NCBI GenBank assembly: GCA_016779565.1
Contig: JADHNJ010000029.1
Location: 1-32,965 of the forward strand
DNA from: Pseudomonadales bacterium
GTDB taxonomy: Bacteria > Pseudomonadota > Gammaproteobacteria > Pseudomonadales > Azotimanducaceae
Reading direction: 5' to 3'
Length of the DNA: 32,965 nucleotides
The notes beneath the pieces are model-generated. The model was not told where the DNA came from. It was given only the letters and a program-made list of their open reading frames with translations, and ran no database searches. This document shows positions 1 to 8,090 of this stretch, piece after piece. A program made the translations under genes and the position numbers. The number at the start of each line of letters is the position of its first letter. Within the stretch, counting starts at the first letter, position 1.

Positions 1-440
1 AGGCCAAGGCTTGACCGACAAGTGTCCATTCGCACTAGGTTTTGCCGCTGGATTGGTTGGCAAGTCGATAGGTTGGTCGTGCGCTTACACTATCCTCAAC
101 CTCGTTAACCCCGTCGGTCCCGTCAATCCGATCTTTGGTTCTCCTTCGTAGCATGCCTTGGTGACACGCACCTTCGTAACATGCCTTAGCAATATGCCTT
201 AGCAATATGCCTTAGTAAGACGCCTTAATTTTTTTTGCCGACGTTCCATAAAATCATAGCCAAACTGTTTAAGCTTGGCGCCAATACCCGCCAGCATGCT
301 GACAGAACAGGCCCACGAGGGAGACCAACTAGCTGATAACCTTCGGCTGCTGTTCCGACACCCGCTCTGCAACATCGAACCGCTTGTTCGAACCCAAAGT
401 TTATGGGATAACCTTTCCAAACCCTTCTTCGAGCTTTGAT
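1..440. other. gene-free stretch at window start
   Basis: I find no convincing coding sequence here. The longest open frames, on the minus strand at about 199-449, have biased, low-complexity translations and overlap the start of the VOC gene. The stretch holds a tandem 13-base repeat ending in a run of eight T (listed separately) and a 10-base palindrome, TTGGCGCCAA, at 275-284. The gene that precedes this window is not visible. Confidence 0.6.
153..236. repeat. tandem 13-mer repeat (ATGCCTTAGCAAT) with trailing T8
   Basis: Two exact copies of ATGCCTTAGCAAT lie at 181-193 and 194-206. Diverged copies follow at 207-219 (ATGCCTTAGTAAG) and 220-232 (ACGCCTTAATTTT), then the sequence runs on to eight consecutive T. 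A related unit, ATGCCTTGGTGAC, is at 153-165. The larger block CCTTCGTARCATGCCTT occurs at 143-159 and again at 171-187, so the repeat is nested. No hairpin is formed, so this is not an obvious terminator. Function is unknown. Confidence 0.75.
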
Positions 441-854
441 ATGCCACAAGTCCAGCTAACCAAATCCGCCATTGACCTTGGCATTGTTGTCCGATCCATT
501 GAACCTATGCTGGCTTTTTACCGGGATACCCTAGGGCTGACACTTGATGCCACACTGCCCATGCCTGGCGGCACGACGATGTATCGATTAGCCTGTGGCG
601 ATACCGTGCTTAAGCTTCTTATTCATAAAACTGTGCCCAGCGAGGGCGCAGCTGGCGGTGGCCCCGGAGGGGCCACCGGTATCCGCTACTTCACCTTGTC
701 GGTAAATAACCTCGATGAAATGGCAGACAGCTGCAAAAGCGCAGGCTATCAACTGCCTCTTGGTCCTTTAGAAATTAGGCCGGGGGTTAAGATTGTTATG
801 ATAGAAGATCCAGAGGGCAACTGGATTGAACTGCTAGAGTCCAGTAGCCCTTGA
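441..854 (+). CDS. VOC superfamily (glyoxalase/bleomycin-resistance fold) protein
   Basis: A 137-residue protein with the paired beta-alpha-beta-beta-beta layout of the vicinal oxygen chelate superfamily. The first module begins near DLGIVVRSIEPMLAFYRDTL and the second near the RYFTLSV segment. It ends in the typical EDPEGNWIELLE. Family members are metal-dependent lyases, dioxygenases or binding proteins, and the substrate cannot be read here. The usual metal-binding His of the first strand is replaced by Asp (DLGIVV), and the second module has Tyr/Phe at the equivalent place. Only the terminal Glu is obvious, so a classical glyoxalase I site is doubtful. The frame is open from a TTG at 384, but I chose ATG 441 because the fold starts just after it. 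Shine-Dalgarno support is weak for both. The fused flavoprotein gene follows 76 bases later on the same strand. Confidence 0.8.
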   Translation: MPQVQLTKSAIDLGIVVRSIEPMLAFYRDTLGLTLDATLPMPGGTTMYRLACGDTVLKLLIHKTVPSEGAAGGGPGGATGIRYFTLSVNNLDEMADSCKSAGYQLPLGPLEIRPGVKIVMIEDPEGNWIELLESSSP

Positions 855-867
855 GGCATTGGCTGGT

Positions 868-895
868 TTGTTTCCTGATCATTCCAGCCTATAAT
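868..895 (+). promoter_or_regulatory. candidate sigma70 promoter for the PyrD-PyrK-like gene
   Basis: A perfect -10 box, TATAAT, is at 890-895. A partial -35 box, TTGTTT, lies at 868-873, 16 bases upstream. The predicted start is near 902, leaving about 29 bases of leader before the GTG at 931. An inverted repeat, GGCTGG/CCAGCC (861-866 and 884-889), overlaps the promoter and could be an operator or a weak terminator of the VOC gene. Confidence 0.45.
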
Positions 896-930
896 CCCCG
901 AGCTTTTATCGCCCAATTCAGGACAGACCC

Positions 931-2553
931 GTGGAATTTCTAGGCAAATCTCTCTCCGGCCCTTTCACCATCCCTTCGGGTATCGTCACAACCGCAACCA
1001 CCATCATGCAGCGGTTCATTGACCAAATACCGGAGGTTGGCGTCATCACCACAAAGAGTATTGGTCCGGTACCGAGAACAGGCAATCGCGAGCCAATTTT
1101 AAGTCAATATTCGCCGGGCAACTTTGTGAACGCTGTTGGCTTGACGAATCCTGGCATGACGGCCTCTGAAAGGCTACTGGCGGACCTTGACGTCCCCTCG
1201 GATCGATTCTTGCTCACCTCCATTTTTGGCGGCAGCGTCGAAGAATATGTGGCAGTGGCCAGGGCCTTAGCGCCGTACTCAGATGGCCTGGAGCTCAATC
1301 TATCCTGCCCACACGCGAAAGGCTATGGCATGGCAATGGGGCAGGACCCAGATCTGGTCTTCGACATTATTAAGGCGGTCAAAGCGGCAGTCGACGTTCC
1401 CGTAATCCCAAAGCTTACGCCTAACACGGATCGGATTCAGGATATTACGCGGGCGGCGATCGACGCAGGCGCCGACGCTATCTGCGCGGTCAATACCGTG
1501 GGACCGGGCTACACTAGCGCCTATGGACATCCGGTGCTCAGCAACGGTGCCGGGGGCATGTCTGGGAAGGGCATCCTACCCATTGCACTACGTTGCATTC
1601 GAGACATTCGCGCTGTATGCGACGTTCCAATTATTGGCTGTGGCGGTATCAGCAGCGCTCAGGATGTCCAAGCCATACGCGACGCAGGTGCTGATGTTAT
1701 TGGCATCGGGTCCGCCCTCACCGGCATGACAACAGAAGACATCCGAGACTACTTCAAAATCTTATCGTCAGAATCAAAACACCCGACAGGCCAAGCAGAA
1801 AAGAAGATTCGTTACGATCTGGATATGGACTTTAAACCCGTGACGCTCGTTGCAAACGAGCGCGTCTGCGATGACATCACCTTACTAAAATTTTCTGAAT
1901 CTATTGATATTCAGGCGGGGGAATTTCTATTTTTGTGGCTACCCGGGATCGGTGAAAAACCGTTCTCAGCCCTATCCAACGCCCCGCTCACCCTCGTTGC
2001 CATCAACGTTGGGACCTTTACCGAGGCCCTGATGGCACTGCCTCCGGGTACCGAAACCTACATTAGGGGCCCTTACGGTCAAGCCGTCGTACCAACCCCT
2101 CAGCAACGGGTCATCGCAGTTGCCGGTGGCACTGGTTTGGCCGCGGTCTATCAGATAGCCAAAGACTATCCGGGCACAGAAATTTTTACCGGCGCTCGAA
2201 GTAAAGATCGATTGTATTACCTGGAGGAATGTCGTGAGGTTGCAACCGTCCATGTTGCCACCGATGACGGATCTGAGGGTCATTCCGGTCGGGTCACGGA
2301 GGCGCTTGAAACCTATCTTGAGGCCCTAAGTCCCTCGTCTCGGGATTCGCTGGTTTTTTATAACTGCGGGCCTGAACCCATGGTTCATGCTGCCATTAAA
2401 GTCCAGCGGCAGTATGTTGATGACCATCAGATCTTCAGCGCCATCGATTACCTCACCAAATGTGGTGTAGGCATCTGCGGTGCCTGTGCCGCCCCTGATG
2501 GCAGCAGACTCTGTGTCGATGGGCCTTTCTTGCTGCCCGCTCAACAGCGCTAA
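931..2553 (+). CDS. fused dihydroorotate dehydrogenase-like (PyrD type 1B) and PyrK-like FAD/2Fe-2S oxidoreductase
   Basis: A 540-residue fusion. Residues 1-285 form an FMN-binding class 1 DHOD-type barrel with NAVGLTNPG (67-75), catalytic-type Cys126 in NLSCPH, NTVGPG (188-193) and the GGMSG/CGGI phosphate-binding loops. Residues 295-540 are PyrK-like, with an FAD segment PFSALS (344-349), RGPYG (379-383), the NAD-binding VAGGTG (397-402), and four cysteines, 511, 516, 519 and 528, spaced C-x4-C-x2-C-x8-C for a [2Fe-2S] cluster. In known class 1B enzymes these halves are separate subunits and pass electrons from dihydroorotate to NAD. The Asn that follows SCP in bacterial DHODs is His128 here, as I recall for dihydropyrimidine dehydrogenase and archaeal-type enzymes, so the substrate may not be dihydroorotate. 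The start is GTG with AGGACA at 920-925. No other pyr gene is nearby. Confidence 0.88.
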   Translation: MEFLGKSLSGPFTIPSGIVTTATTIMQRFIDQIPEVGVITTKSIGPVPRTGNREPILSQYSPGNFVNAVGLTNPGMTASERLLADLDVPSDRFLLTSIFGGSVEEYVAVARALAPYSDGLELNLSCPHAKGYGMAMGQDPDLVFDIIKAVKAAVDVPVIPKLTPNTDRIQDITRAAIDAGADAICAVNTVGPGYTSAYGHPVLSNGAGGMSGKGILPIALRCIRDIRAVCDVPIIGCGGISSAQDVQAIRDAGADVIGIGSALTGMTTEDIRDYFKILSSESKHPTGQAEKKIRYDLDMDFKPVTLVANERVCDDITLLKFSESIDIQAGEFLFLWLPGIGEKPFSALSNAPLTLVAINVGTFTEALMALPPGTETYIRGPYGQAVVPTPQQRVIAVAGGTGLAAVYQIAKDYPGTEIFTGARSKDRLYYLEECREVATVHVATDDGSEGHSGRVTEALETYLEALSPSSRDSLVFYNCGPEPMVHAAIKVQRQYVDDHQIFSAIDYLTKCGVGICGACAAPDGSRLCVDGPFLLPAQQR

Positions 2554-2729
2554 ACCATCCCTTACCCTTAGGACCTTATGAGCTCTTTCAAGGTGAGGAC
2601 ATCATGCCTGGCTGGCAAAAGAGCCGAAGTCAAAACGCCATCTCAAACCACAAAACCACCTTTGGCGACGCCCCTTGATACCCGTGATATGCTTTTAGCT
2701 TCCAACGAGACAGATTGTAGGCAACGCAT

Positions 2730-4556
2730 ATGAATGCACCGGCTAAATCAGGCATTACTGAGTCAGAAAAACTGGCTCTACGAGCTAAATACTTGGAGGA
2801 GCGCGACAAACGCTTACGCCCTGATGGCAACGACCAATACATCGAAATTAAGACGCATTTTCCTGAGTACCTCGAGGACCCCTACACGCCCTTAAAACCT
2901 AGAGATCCCGTTCATGACCATGTGGCCTTTACCTTTATAGGCGGCGGCTTCGCGGGCTTAGTTACCGGTGCTCGACTCAAAGAGCAAGGTGTTTCCAGTG
3001 TAAGAATTATTGAAAAAGGTGGCGACTTTGGCGGCACTTGGTATTGGAATCGATACCCCGGCGCACAATGTGACACGGCCTCTTTTGTTTATATGCCGAT
3101 GCTTGAAGAAACTGGACACATGCCGACAGAGAAATACGCTCACGCGCCAGAGATCCTTGCACATTGCCAGAATATTGCACGCCAGTATGGGCTCTACGAT
3201 GAGGCCTTGTTTCATACCGAAGTGACGGATCTCTCTTGGTTGCAGGATAAGCAATGCTGGCAGGTTACCACCCAACGGGGGGATGTATTTACTAGCCAGT
3301 TCGTAGGTCTTGGTACTGGACCGCTACATGTGCCGAAACTGCCTGGCATTCCTGGTATCGAGACGTTTAAAGGACATTCCTTTCATACAAGCCGTTGGGA
3401 TTACAGTTACACAGGCGGCGACCCTGAGGGCGCGCCGCTAGATGGCCTTAAAGACAAACGTGTGGCCATCATTGGCACTGGCGCCACCAGCGTACAATGC
3501 ATCCCCCATCTTGCCAGAGGGGCTCAGACACTCTACGTTTTCCAGCGTACCCCTTCATCCGTCGATCGACGGAATAACGGACCCACGGATCCCGAATGGT
3601 TCAAAACCATCGCTACACCTGGCTGGCAACAACGATGGCTCGAGAACTTTACTGCCAACCAAACCGGCGGTATGGCCGACGAAGATCTCGTCATGGACGG
3701 CTGGACCGATCTTTCCAGACGGATTCGCGAGCGCATTCAGTCGCTACCCCCAGAGGAGCGAACCCCCGCTAGCATGATGGCAGCCTGGGAAGATTCTGAT
3801 TTCGAGAAAATGAACGATATTCGAGCCCGAGTAGAAGCCGTAGTCGAAGACGCCGAGACGGCAGAAGCGCTAAAGGCGTGGTATCGACAATTGTGTAAAC
3901 GACCTTGTTTTCATGATGAGTATCTCGACGCTTTTAACGAACCCAGTACTCAGCTTGTTGATACAGATGGTCAAGGCGTGGAGCGCATCACAGAAACCGG
4001 TGTTATTGCCAATGGTACGGAATACGAGGTGGACTGCATTATCTATGCCTCCGGTTTCGAGGTAGGCACGGAATATAAGCGGCGTTCGGGCTTTGACCTT
4101 ACCGGCCGTAATGGCCTGAAGCTCAGTGACTATTGGCGCGACGGCATGCGCACCAAACACGGCACCCACGTTGCTGGTTTTCCTAATGCCTTCATTGTCC
4201 AACCAACCCAAGGCGCTAACCTGATTTCGAATGTTCCACACAATTTGACGGAGTCTGGCAAGACCATTGCCGCAATTGTCCGTCACGCCCTTGATCAAGG
4301 CGCGCAAGAGGTCGAGGTCAGCGAAGCCGCTGAAGCCGATTGGTTAGAACTGCTGCTCCAGGGTCCAGGTCGTATGATCGGTGCCCAGGATTGCACACCG
4401 GGTTACTATAACAATGAGGGTCAAGCAGCATCTCCCGGCGCAAAATATCATGTTGGTTACCCTCACGGCGCAACCGCTTACTTCGAATATCTCCGGAACT
4501 GGCGGTCGGACGGCAACTTCGAGGGACTTGTATTCAGACCAAAACACGCAGATTGA
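2730..4556 (+). CDS. FAD-dependent Baeyer-Villiger monooxygenase
   Basis: A 608-residue class B flavoprotein monooxygenase, expected to use NADPH and O2 to convert ketones to esters or lactones in the cytoplasm. The FAD Rossmann motif GGGFAG is at 71-76, followed by the family block GGTWYWNRYPGAQCD (101-115). The Baeyer-Villiger fingerprint FxGxxxHTxxWD is intact at 213-224 (F213, G215, H219, T220, W223, D224). The NADP Rossmann motif GTGATS is at 249-254. A charged N-terminal extension of about 60 residues precedes the first Rossmann fold, as in the longer members. It lies 176 bases after the PyrD-PyrK-like gene on the same strand and converges with the GH3 gene. The ATG start has only a weak ribosome-binding site (GTAGG). 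The substrate is not predictable. Confidence 0.93.
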   Translation: MNAPAKSGITESEKLALRAKYLEERDKRLRPDGNDQYIEIKTHFPEYLEDPYTPLKPRDPVHDHVAFTFIGGGFAGLVTGARLKEQGVSSVRIIEKGGDFGGTWYWNRYPGAQCDTASFVYMPMLEETGHMPTEKYAHAPEILAHCQNIARQYGLYDEALFHTEVTDLSWLQDKQCWQVTTQRGDVFTSQFVGLGTGPLHVPKLPGIPGIETFKGHSFHTSRWDYSYTGGDPEGAPLDGLKDKRVAIIGTGATSVQCIPHLARGAQTLYVFQRTPSSVDRRNNGPTDPEWFKTIATPGWQQRWLENFTANQTGGMADEDLVMDGWTDLSRRIRERIQSLPPEERTPASMMAAWEDSDFEKMNDIRARVEAVVEDAETAEALKAWYRQLCKRPCFHDEYLDAFNEPSTQLVDTDGQGVERITETGVIANGTEYEVDCIIYASGFEVGTEYKRRSGFDLTGRNGLKLSDYWRDGMRTKHGTHVAGFPNAFIVQPTQGANLISNVPHNLTESGKTIAAIVRHALDQGAQEVEVSEAAEADWLELLLQGPGRMIGAQDCTPGYYNNEGQAASPGAKYHVGYPHGATAYFEYLRNWRSDGNFEGLVFRPKHAD

Positions 4557-4622
4557 GTCCCAAGGTAAGCGCTCTCAACGTTTGACTAGAGGCGCCGAGG
4601 CCGGAGCACTAGGTAGCAACGT

Positions 4623-7070
4623 CTAAAGGGACAGCGTAGCAGCGCATATCAAATCATTCGCAGATCGGCCCAGGTGTAGCGTGCAGGGACTGGTTTCGTA
4701 AGCGAAAGCTTGCAGATCCACGCTCCAAAAACCTAGCCGCTCGAGGGGTACTGAAAGACACGCATTAACACTCTCCCCAGCGCCTAGGCGTAGCTTTTGA
4801 AATCCAACCAACATTAAATTCGGCCTACGGGCCTGATCGCCAGCAAAGGTGGCATAAACTTGCACGACTTCTTGGCCGGCGCAATCGCTCAAATTCGTCA
4901 GCGAAAAGTTCACCATAACCGACTCATGCTGATCATCCACAGAGACTGAAAAGCCGCTGTACTCGAATTGGCTGTAGCTGAGCCCGTGACCAAATGCGAA
5001 CAAGGGTGCAGGGGCGCCGCCGGCAAATCCTCGGTAACCGATATTTAATCCCTCCTCGTAACGCACTACACCGTTTTCACCGGGGTAATGAGCATAAGCC
5101 GGGACATCTTCAAGAGATTTCGGAAAGGTTAGAGGGAGGCGGCCAGAGGGGTTAGCATCCCCAAACAAGAGATCCGCGAGGGCTCGCCCAAATTCCTGCC
5201 CAGGAAACCAACACTGTAGGATCGCCGGTGCCGAATCTGCCCAAGGCATCGTGATCGGAGCGCCGCTATTATTGACGACTACGGTGTTGGGATTTACCGC
5301 TAGCACTCGAGCGATCAGCTCATCCTGAGCACCTGGCAAGGTAAGGGTCTCTCTGTCATTACCCTCGGTTTCCCAGTCATCGTTTGTGCCCACCAGCAAC
5401 ACGACTGCATCAGAAGTTGCTGCTAGTTTGACAGCCTCGCTGATTGGATCCTCAAATTGCGGTGGCAATATGCCATATCTCAGTCCCTTAAACAGGGTGT
5501 CGCTTTTGACCTCGAAAATGATCCGAAGCTGCAGCAGCTCTCCCGCCTGACATCGCCTAGTTGCTCTAACTTCTGCCGAGGACTGCATAAAGAAGGCATC
5601 TCCCGGGGTTGGCGCTGTCCAATTGTCGATCAGCTCAGCCCCGTTAACCCACATAGCAGCGCGACCTGTCGACAAGAGCCCAAAAGTATAGTCACCTGCA
5701 GCCTCACACTGGTAAGTGCCTTCAAGTGTCACAGCATTGGCAGCGCCGGCTAGTAAAGACGCGTGCACCGTTGATTGAGCGATTACCCGCTGGCGAATTA
5801 ACTGGGTTCGGGCAGTGTCTGCATAAAACTTTACGGTGAGACCATTCGCATCTCCTTGGGCGTTCTCCACCGAATTTTCGAGCGGTAACAACAAATTACG
5901 GTCGGGCTCTGGTATGTACTTAAAGGTCGGACAACCGCCCTGGCTGTGGATGTCCATTCCCGGAAATTTTTCAGCAAGCGCTGCCAGGGGTGTACTCACA
6001 TAATGGGGCTTTAACGCGGATGAACCGCCACCCATGATCCTAAAATGCGCCACATTTGGGCCAATGACTGCAAGCTTCTGAATTCGGTTTCGAGACAAGG
6101 GTAGAAGACCTGTATTTTTTAGCAGTACCATGCCCTCGACAGCAGTTTGATAGGCAACATCTCGATGCGCTTGCTCATCAACGCTGCGCTCGGGCGATTC
6201 GGTTGGTTGCTTGAAACGACCGCTCCACGCCATGACCCTGAGCAGACGCCGAACTTTGTCATCAAGCAGCGCCATCGGGACCTGACCTGACTCGACTGCT
6301 GATTGCAGCGCCGACCCCCAAACCTTGCTTGGCCCCGGCATCTCTAAATCTAAGTGACCGATGGCATTATCAACAGTTTCTTTGGCAGCGAACCAATCTG
6401 ACATCACCAGCCCCTGAAAACCCCACTCACCCTTAAGTACGTCGCCTAAAAGCTCGGTGTGAGAGCAGGCATAGATGCCATTTATCCGGTTATAAGCCGC
6501 CATTACAGTCCACGGTTGGCTCTTTTCAATCGCGATCTGGAACGGCCTCAAATACACTTCTCGAAGCGTTTGCTCATCAACAGCGACTGAGATCGTATGC
6601 CGCTCAAATTCTGAGTCGTTACAAACAAAATGTTTAAGACAAGCGCCAACGCCCTGACTTTGAACGCCGTTCGTAAATGCAGCAGCCAGTTCGCCGGAGA
6701 GAATGGGGTCCTCAGAGTAGCATTCGAAATTTCTACCACCCAAGGGCGTTCGATGTAAATTTATCGTGGGCCCAAGCACGACCTGCACGTCTTTGGTTTT
6801 CGCTTCCTCGGCGATGGCAATACCCAAATCGGCAATTAATTCCGGATTCCAAGTAGCACCCATACAAATACCCACTGGAAAGGCAGCGGCGCTTTCGCCT
6901 CCGTCCCCACGTACGCCATTGGGTCCATCACTTACCTTGAGGGTCGGAATCCCTGACTCTGGGAGCGCATGCGTACGCCATAAACTTGCGCCAGAAACCA
7001 AATGCACTTTTTGTGCTAGGGTCAGTCCGTTTAATAGTTGTTCTAGGTCTATACCGGCTGGCTCAGCCAT
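4623..7070 (-). CDS. glycoside hydrolase family 3 beta-glucosidase with PA14 insert
   Basis: An 815-residue GH3 enzyme with the order TIM barrel (about 1-280), alpha/beta sandwich (310-600, interrupted), PA14 domain inserted at about 410-545, and fibronectin-III-like domain (about 700-805). The nucleophile is Asp225 in VMSDWF. The substrate-binding KHFVCND (146-152) and the acid/base-type motif WETEGNDR (566-573) are present. The PA14-type members are mostly beta-glucosidases that hydrolyse short beta-glucosides, with PA14 shaping the entrance to the active site. No signal peptide is visible, so it should act in the cytoplasm on imported oligosaccharides. The start is ATG with a strong AGGAG at 7076-7080. 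The gene stands alone, convergent with the BVMO gene, with 175 bases to the response regulator upstream. Confidence 0.93.
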   Translation of the reverse strand: MAEPAGIDLEQLLNGLTLAQKVHLVSGASLWRTHALPESGIPTLKVSDGPNGVRGDGGESAAAFPVGICMGATWNPELIADLGIAIAEEAKTKDVQVVLGPTINLHRTPLGGRNFECYSEDPILSGELAAAFTNGVQSQGVGACLKHFVCNDSEFERHTISVAVDEQTLREVYLRPFQIAIEKSQPWTVMAAYNRINGIYACSHTELLGDVLKGEWGFQGLVMSDWFAAKETVDNAIGHLDLEMPGPSKVWGSALQSAVESGQVPMALLDDKVRRLLRVMAWSGRFKQPTESPERSVDEQAHRDVAYQTAVEGMVLLKNTGLLPLSRNRIQKLAVIGPNVAHFRIMGGGSSALKPHYVSTPLAALAEKFPGMDIHSQGGCPTFKYIPEPDRNLLLPLENSVENAQGDANGLTVKFYADTARTQLIRQRVIAQSTVHASLLAGAANAVTLEGTYQCEAAGDYTFGLLSTGRAAMWVNGAELIDNWTAPTPGDAFFMQSSAEVRATRRCQAGELLQLRIIFEVKSDTLFKGLRYGILPPQFEDPISEAVKLAATSDAVVLLVGTNDDWETEGNDRETLTLPGAQDELIARVLAVNPNTVVVNNSGAPITMPWADSAPAILQCWFPGQEFGRALADLLFGDANPSGRLPLTFPKSLEDVPAYAHYPGENGVVRYEEGLNIGYRGFAGGAPAPLFAFGHGLSYSQFEYSGFSVSVDDQHESVMVNFSLTNLSDCAGQEVVQVYATFAGDQARRPNLMLVGFQKLRLGAGESVNACLSVPLERLGFWSVDLQAFAYETSPCTLHLGRSANDLICAATLSL

Positions 7071-7245
7071 AGGGACTCCTGTGCTACCGTTTTTTTGTAC
7101 TTTTAGCGCGCTCTGGAAATCATACTTTTCAGCTGCAAGTCTCTTTAATTAATGCTGAAGGGCGATTGACCTTCCGATTTTTATGAAGGCCCAACCCCAC
7201 CGAACAGGAAAACGGGCTCGAATTCAAAGTTAGACGAGGACAAGC

Positions 7246-7980
7246 TTAGTTTTGGGGCCACGACGTCATGATTTTAAAGTCTCGCTTTTCAAGATTGTCT
7301 CTGATTTCCCACATTCTGTGAATGCGCGTCTCATTAAGCCTGAATCCCCGAGGCAACAGTAGCGTGCCGTTCTGAGTCTTAATATCTTCAGCAACCTGCA
7401 TATCTGGCTTTAATTGAAACAAGGAAACCAAGGTAACGTTATCCCCGAGTTCAGCAGCGATCACTTGATTGGCCTCTGAGCCTAAAGATACTTCGCTGCC
7501 GTCATCGAGTTGCAACCTGCTTGACTCGATCACAACACCCTCATAGGGATAGCCCGAGGGCTCTTGAAAAGATTCAGACAGCGCCACCAATATTCTCTTA
7601 ATCAACATGGGTGTAGTAAAAGGCTTTTGAACAAAGCCGTTGACATCAAGCGAAAGCGCTAAGGCTAGAACATCTTCGTCTTCCAAATTTGTCACGACAA
7701 TGCTCGGTAAGAAGATTGGTGCCGAGGTCTGTCCTGTTCGGATAAGTTTGAGCAGTGATAACCCATCTAATTCAGGCATCTGAACATCAGTAATTAAAAG
7801 ATCCACTGCGTGTTTTTCAAGCACCTCTCGGGCTTCGCCACCGTTGCCAGCTTTAAGCACCTGCTCTATACCCAGCAGCTTAAGCAACTTTTCAAGTACA
7901 CCCAGGATGAACTCATCATCATCGACGATCAGTACTTGCTTTTGATCAAAAGTGTCTAAAAACTCGAAATTGACCGCCAT
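7246..7980 (-). CDS. response regulator: receiver domain plus HD-GYP-associated N-terminal-like domain
   Basis: A 244-residue protein. Residues 14-135 are a CheY-type receiver with the acidic pair Asp21/Asp22, phospho-acceptor Asp65 (LLITDVQMPELDG), Thr97 and Lys119 (QKPF). The C-terminal part (about 145-244) contains LKPDMQVAEDIKTQNGTLLL followed by PRGF. This is the kind of segment that usually precedes HD-GYP or HDOD domains (family form: LKPGMVLA-D, then GxLLLPKGT). No HD-GYP catalytic domain, DNA-binding helix-turn-helix or GGDEF follows. It may act through protein contact, for example on a separate signalling enzyme. No histidine kinase is adjacent. A Shine-Dalgarno AGGATC lies upstream of ATG 7980. 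The gene is divergent from the LLM oxidoreductase gene across 110 bases. Confidence 0.82.
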   Translation of the reverse strand: MAVNFEFLDTFDQKQVLIVDDDEFILGVLEKLLKLLGIEQVLKAGNGGEAREVLEKHAVDLLITDVQMPELDGLSLLKLIRTGQTSAPIFLPSIVVTNLEDEDVLALALSLDVNGFVQKPFTTPMLIKRILVALSESFQEPSGYPYEGVVIESSRLQLDDGSEVSLGSEANQVIAAELGDNVTLVSLFQLKPDMQVAEDIKTQNGTLLLPRGFRLNETRIHRMWEIRDNLEKRDFKIMTSWPQN

Positions 7981-8090
7981 CTGAGCTTGATCCTGCCGTT
8001 CTAAACTTGTTACTTCCCTACTAGTGTACTATGGCAGCTTAATACAGTATGAACAATTTCGGCGGCATCCTGAGGTAAGCGAGAGGTAAA

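Noticed and set aside
386-395. GTTCGAACCC, resembling a tRNA T-loop
   Set aside because: No acceptor, D or anticodon arms can be folded around it and no CCA end is present. It is a chance palindrome-containing sequence just before the VOC gene.
384-440. Extension of the VOC gene to a TTG start at 384
   Set aside because: The extra 19 residues do not belong to the fold and no Shine-Dalgarno site precedes the TTG.
199-449. Two overlapping minus-strand frames of 74-82 codons in the first 450 bases
   Set aside because: No ribosome-binding site, low-complexity translations, overlap with each other and with the VOC gene start, and no recognisable domain.
931-2553. Simple annotation as pyrimidine-pathway pyrD
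   Set aside because: The fusion, the SCPH motif and the lack of pyr neighbours leave the substrate open, so no gene symbol was given.
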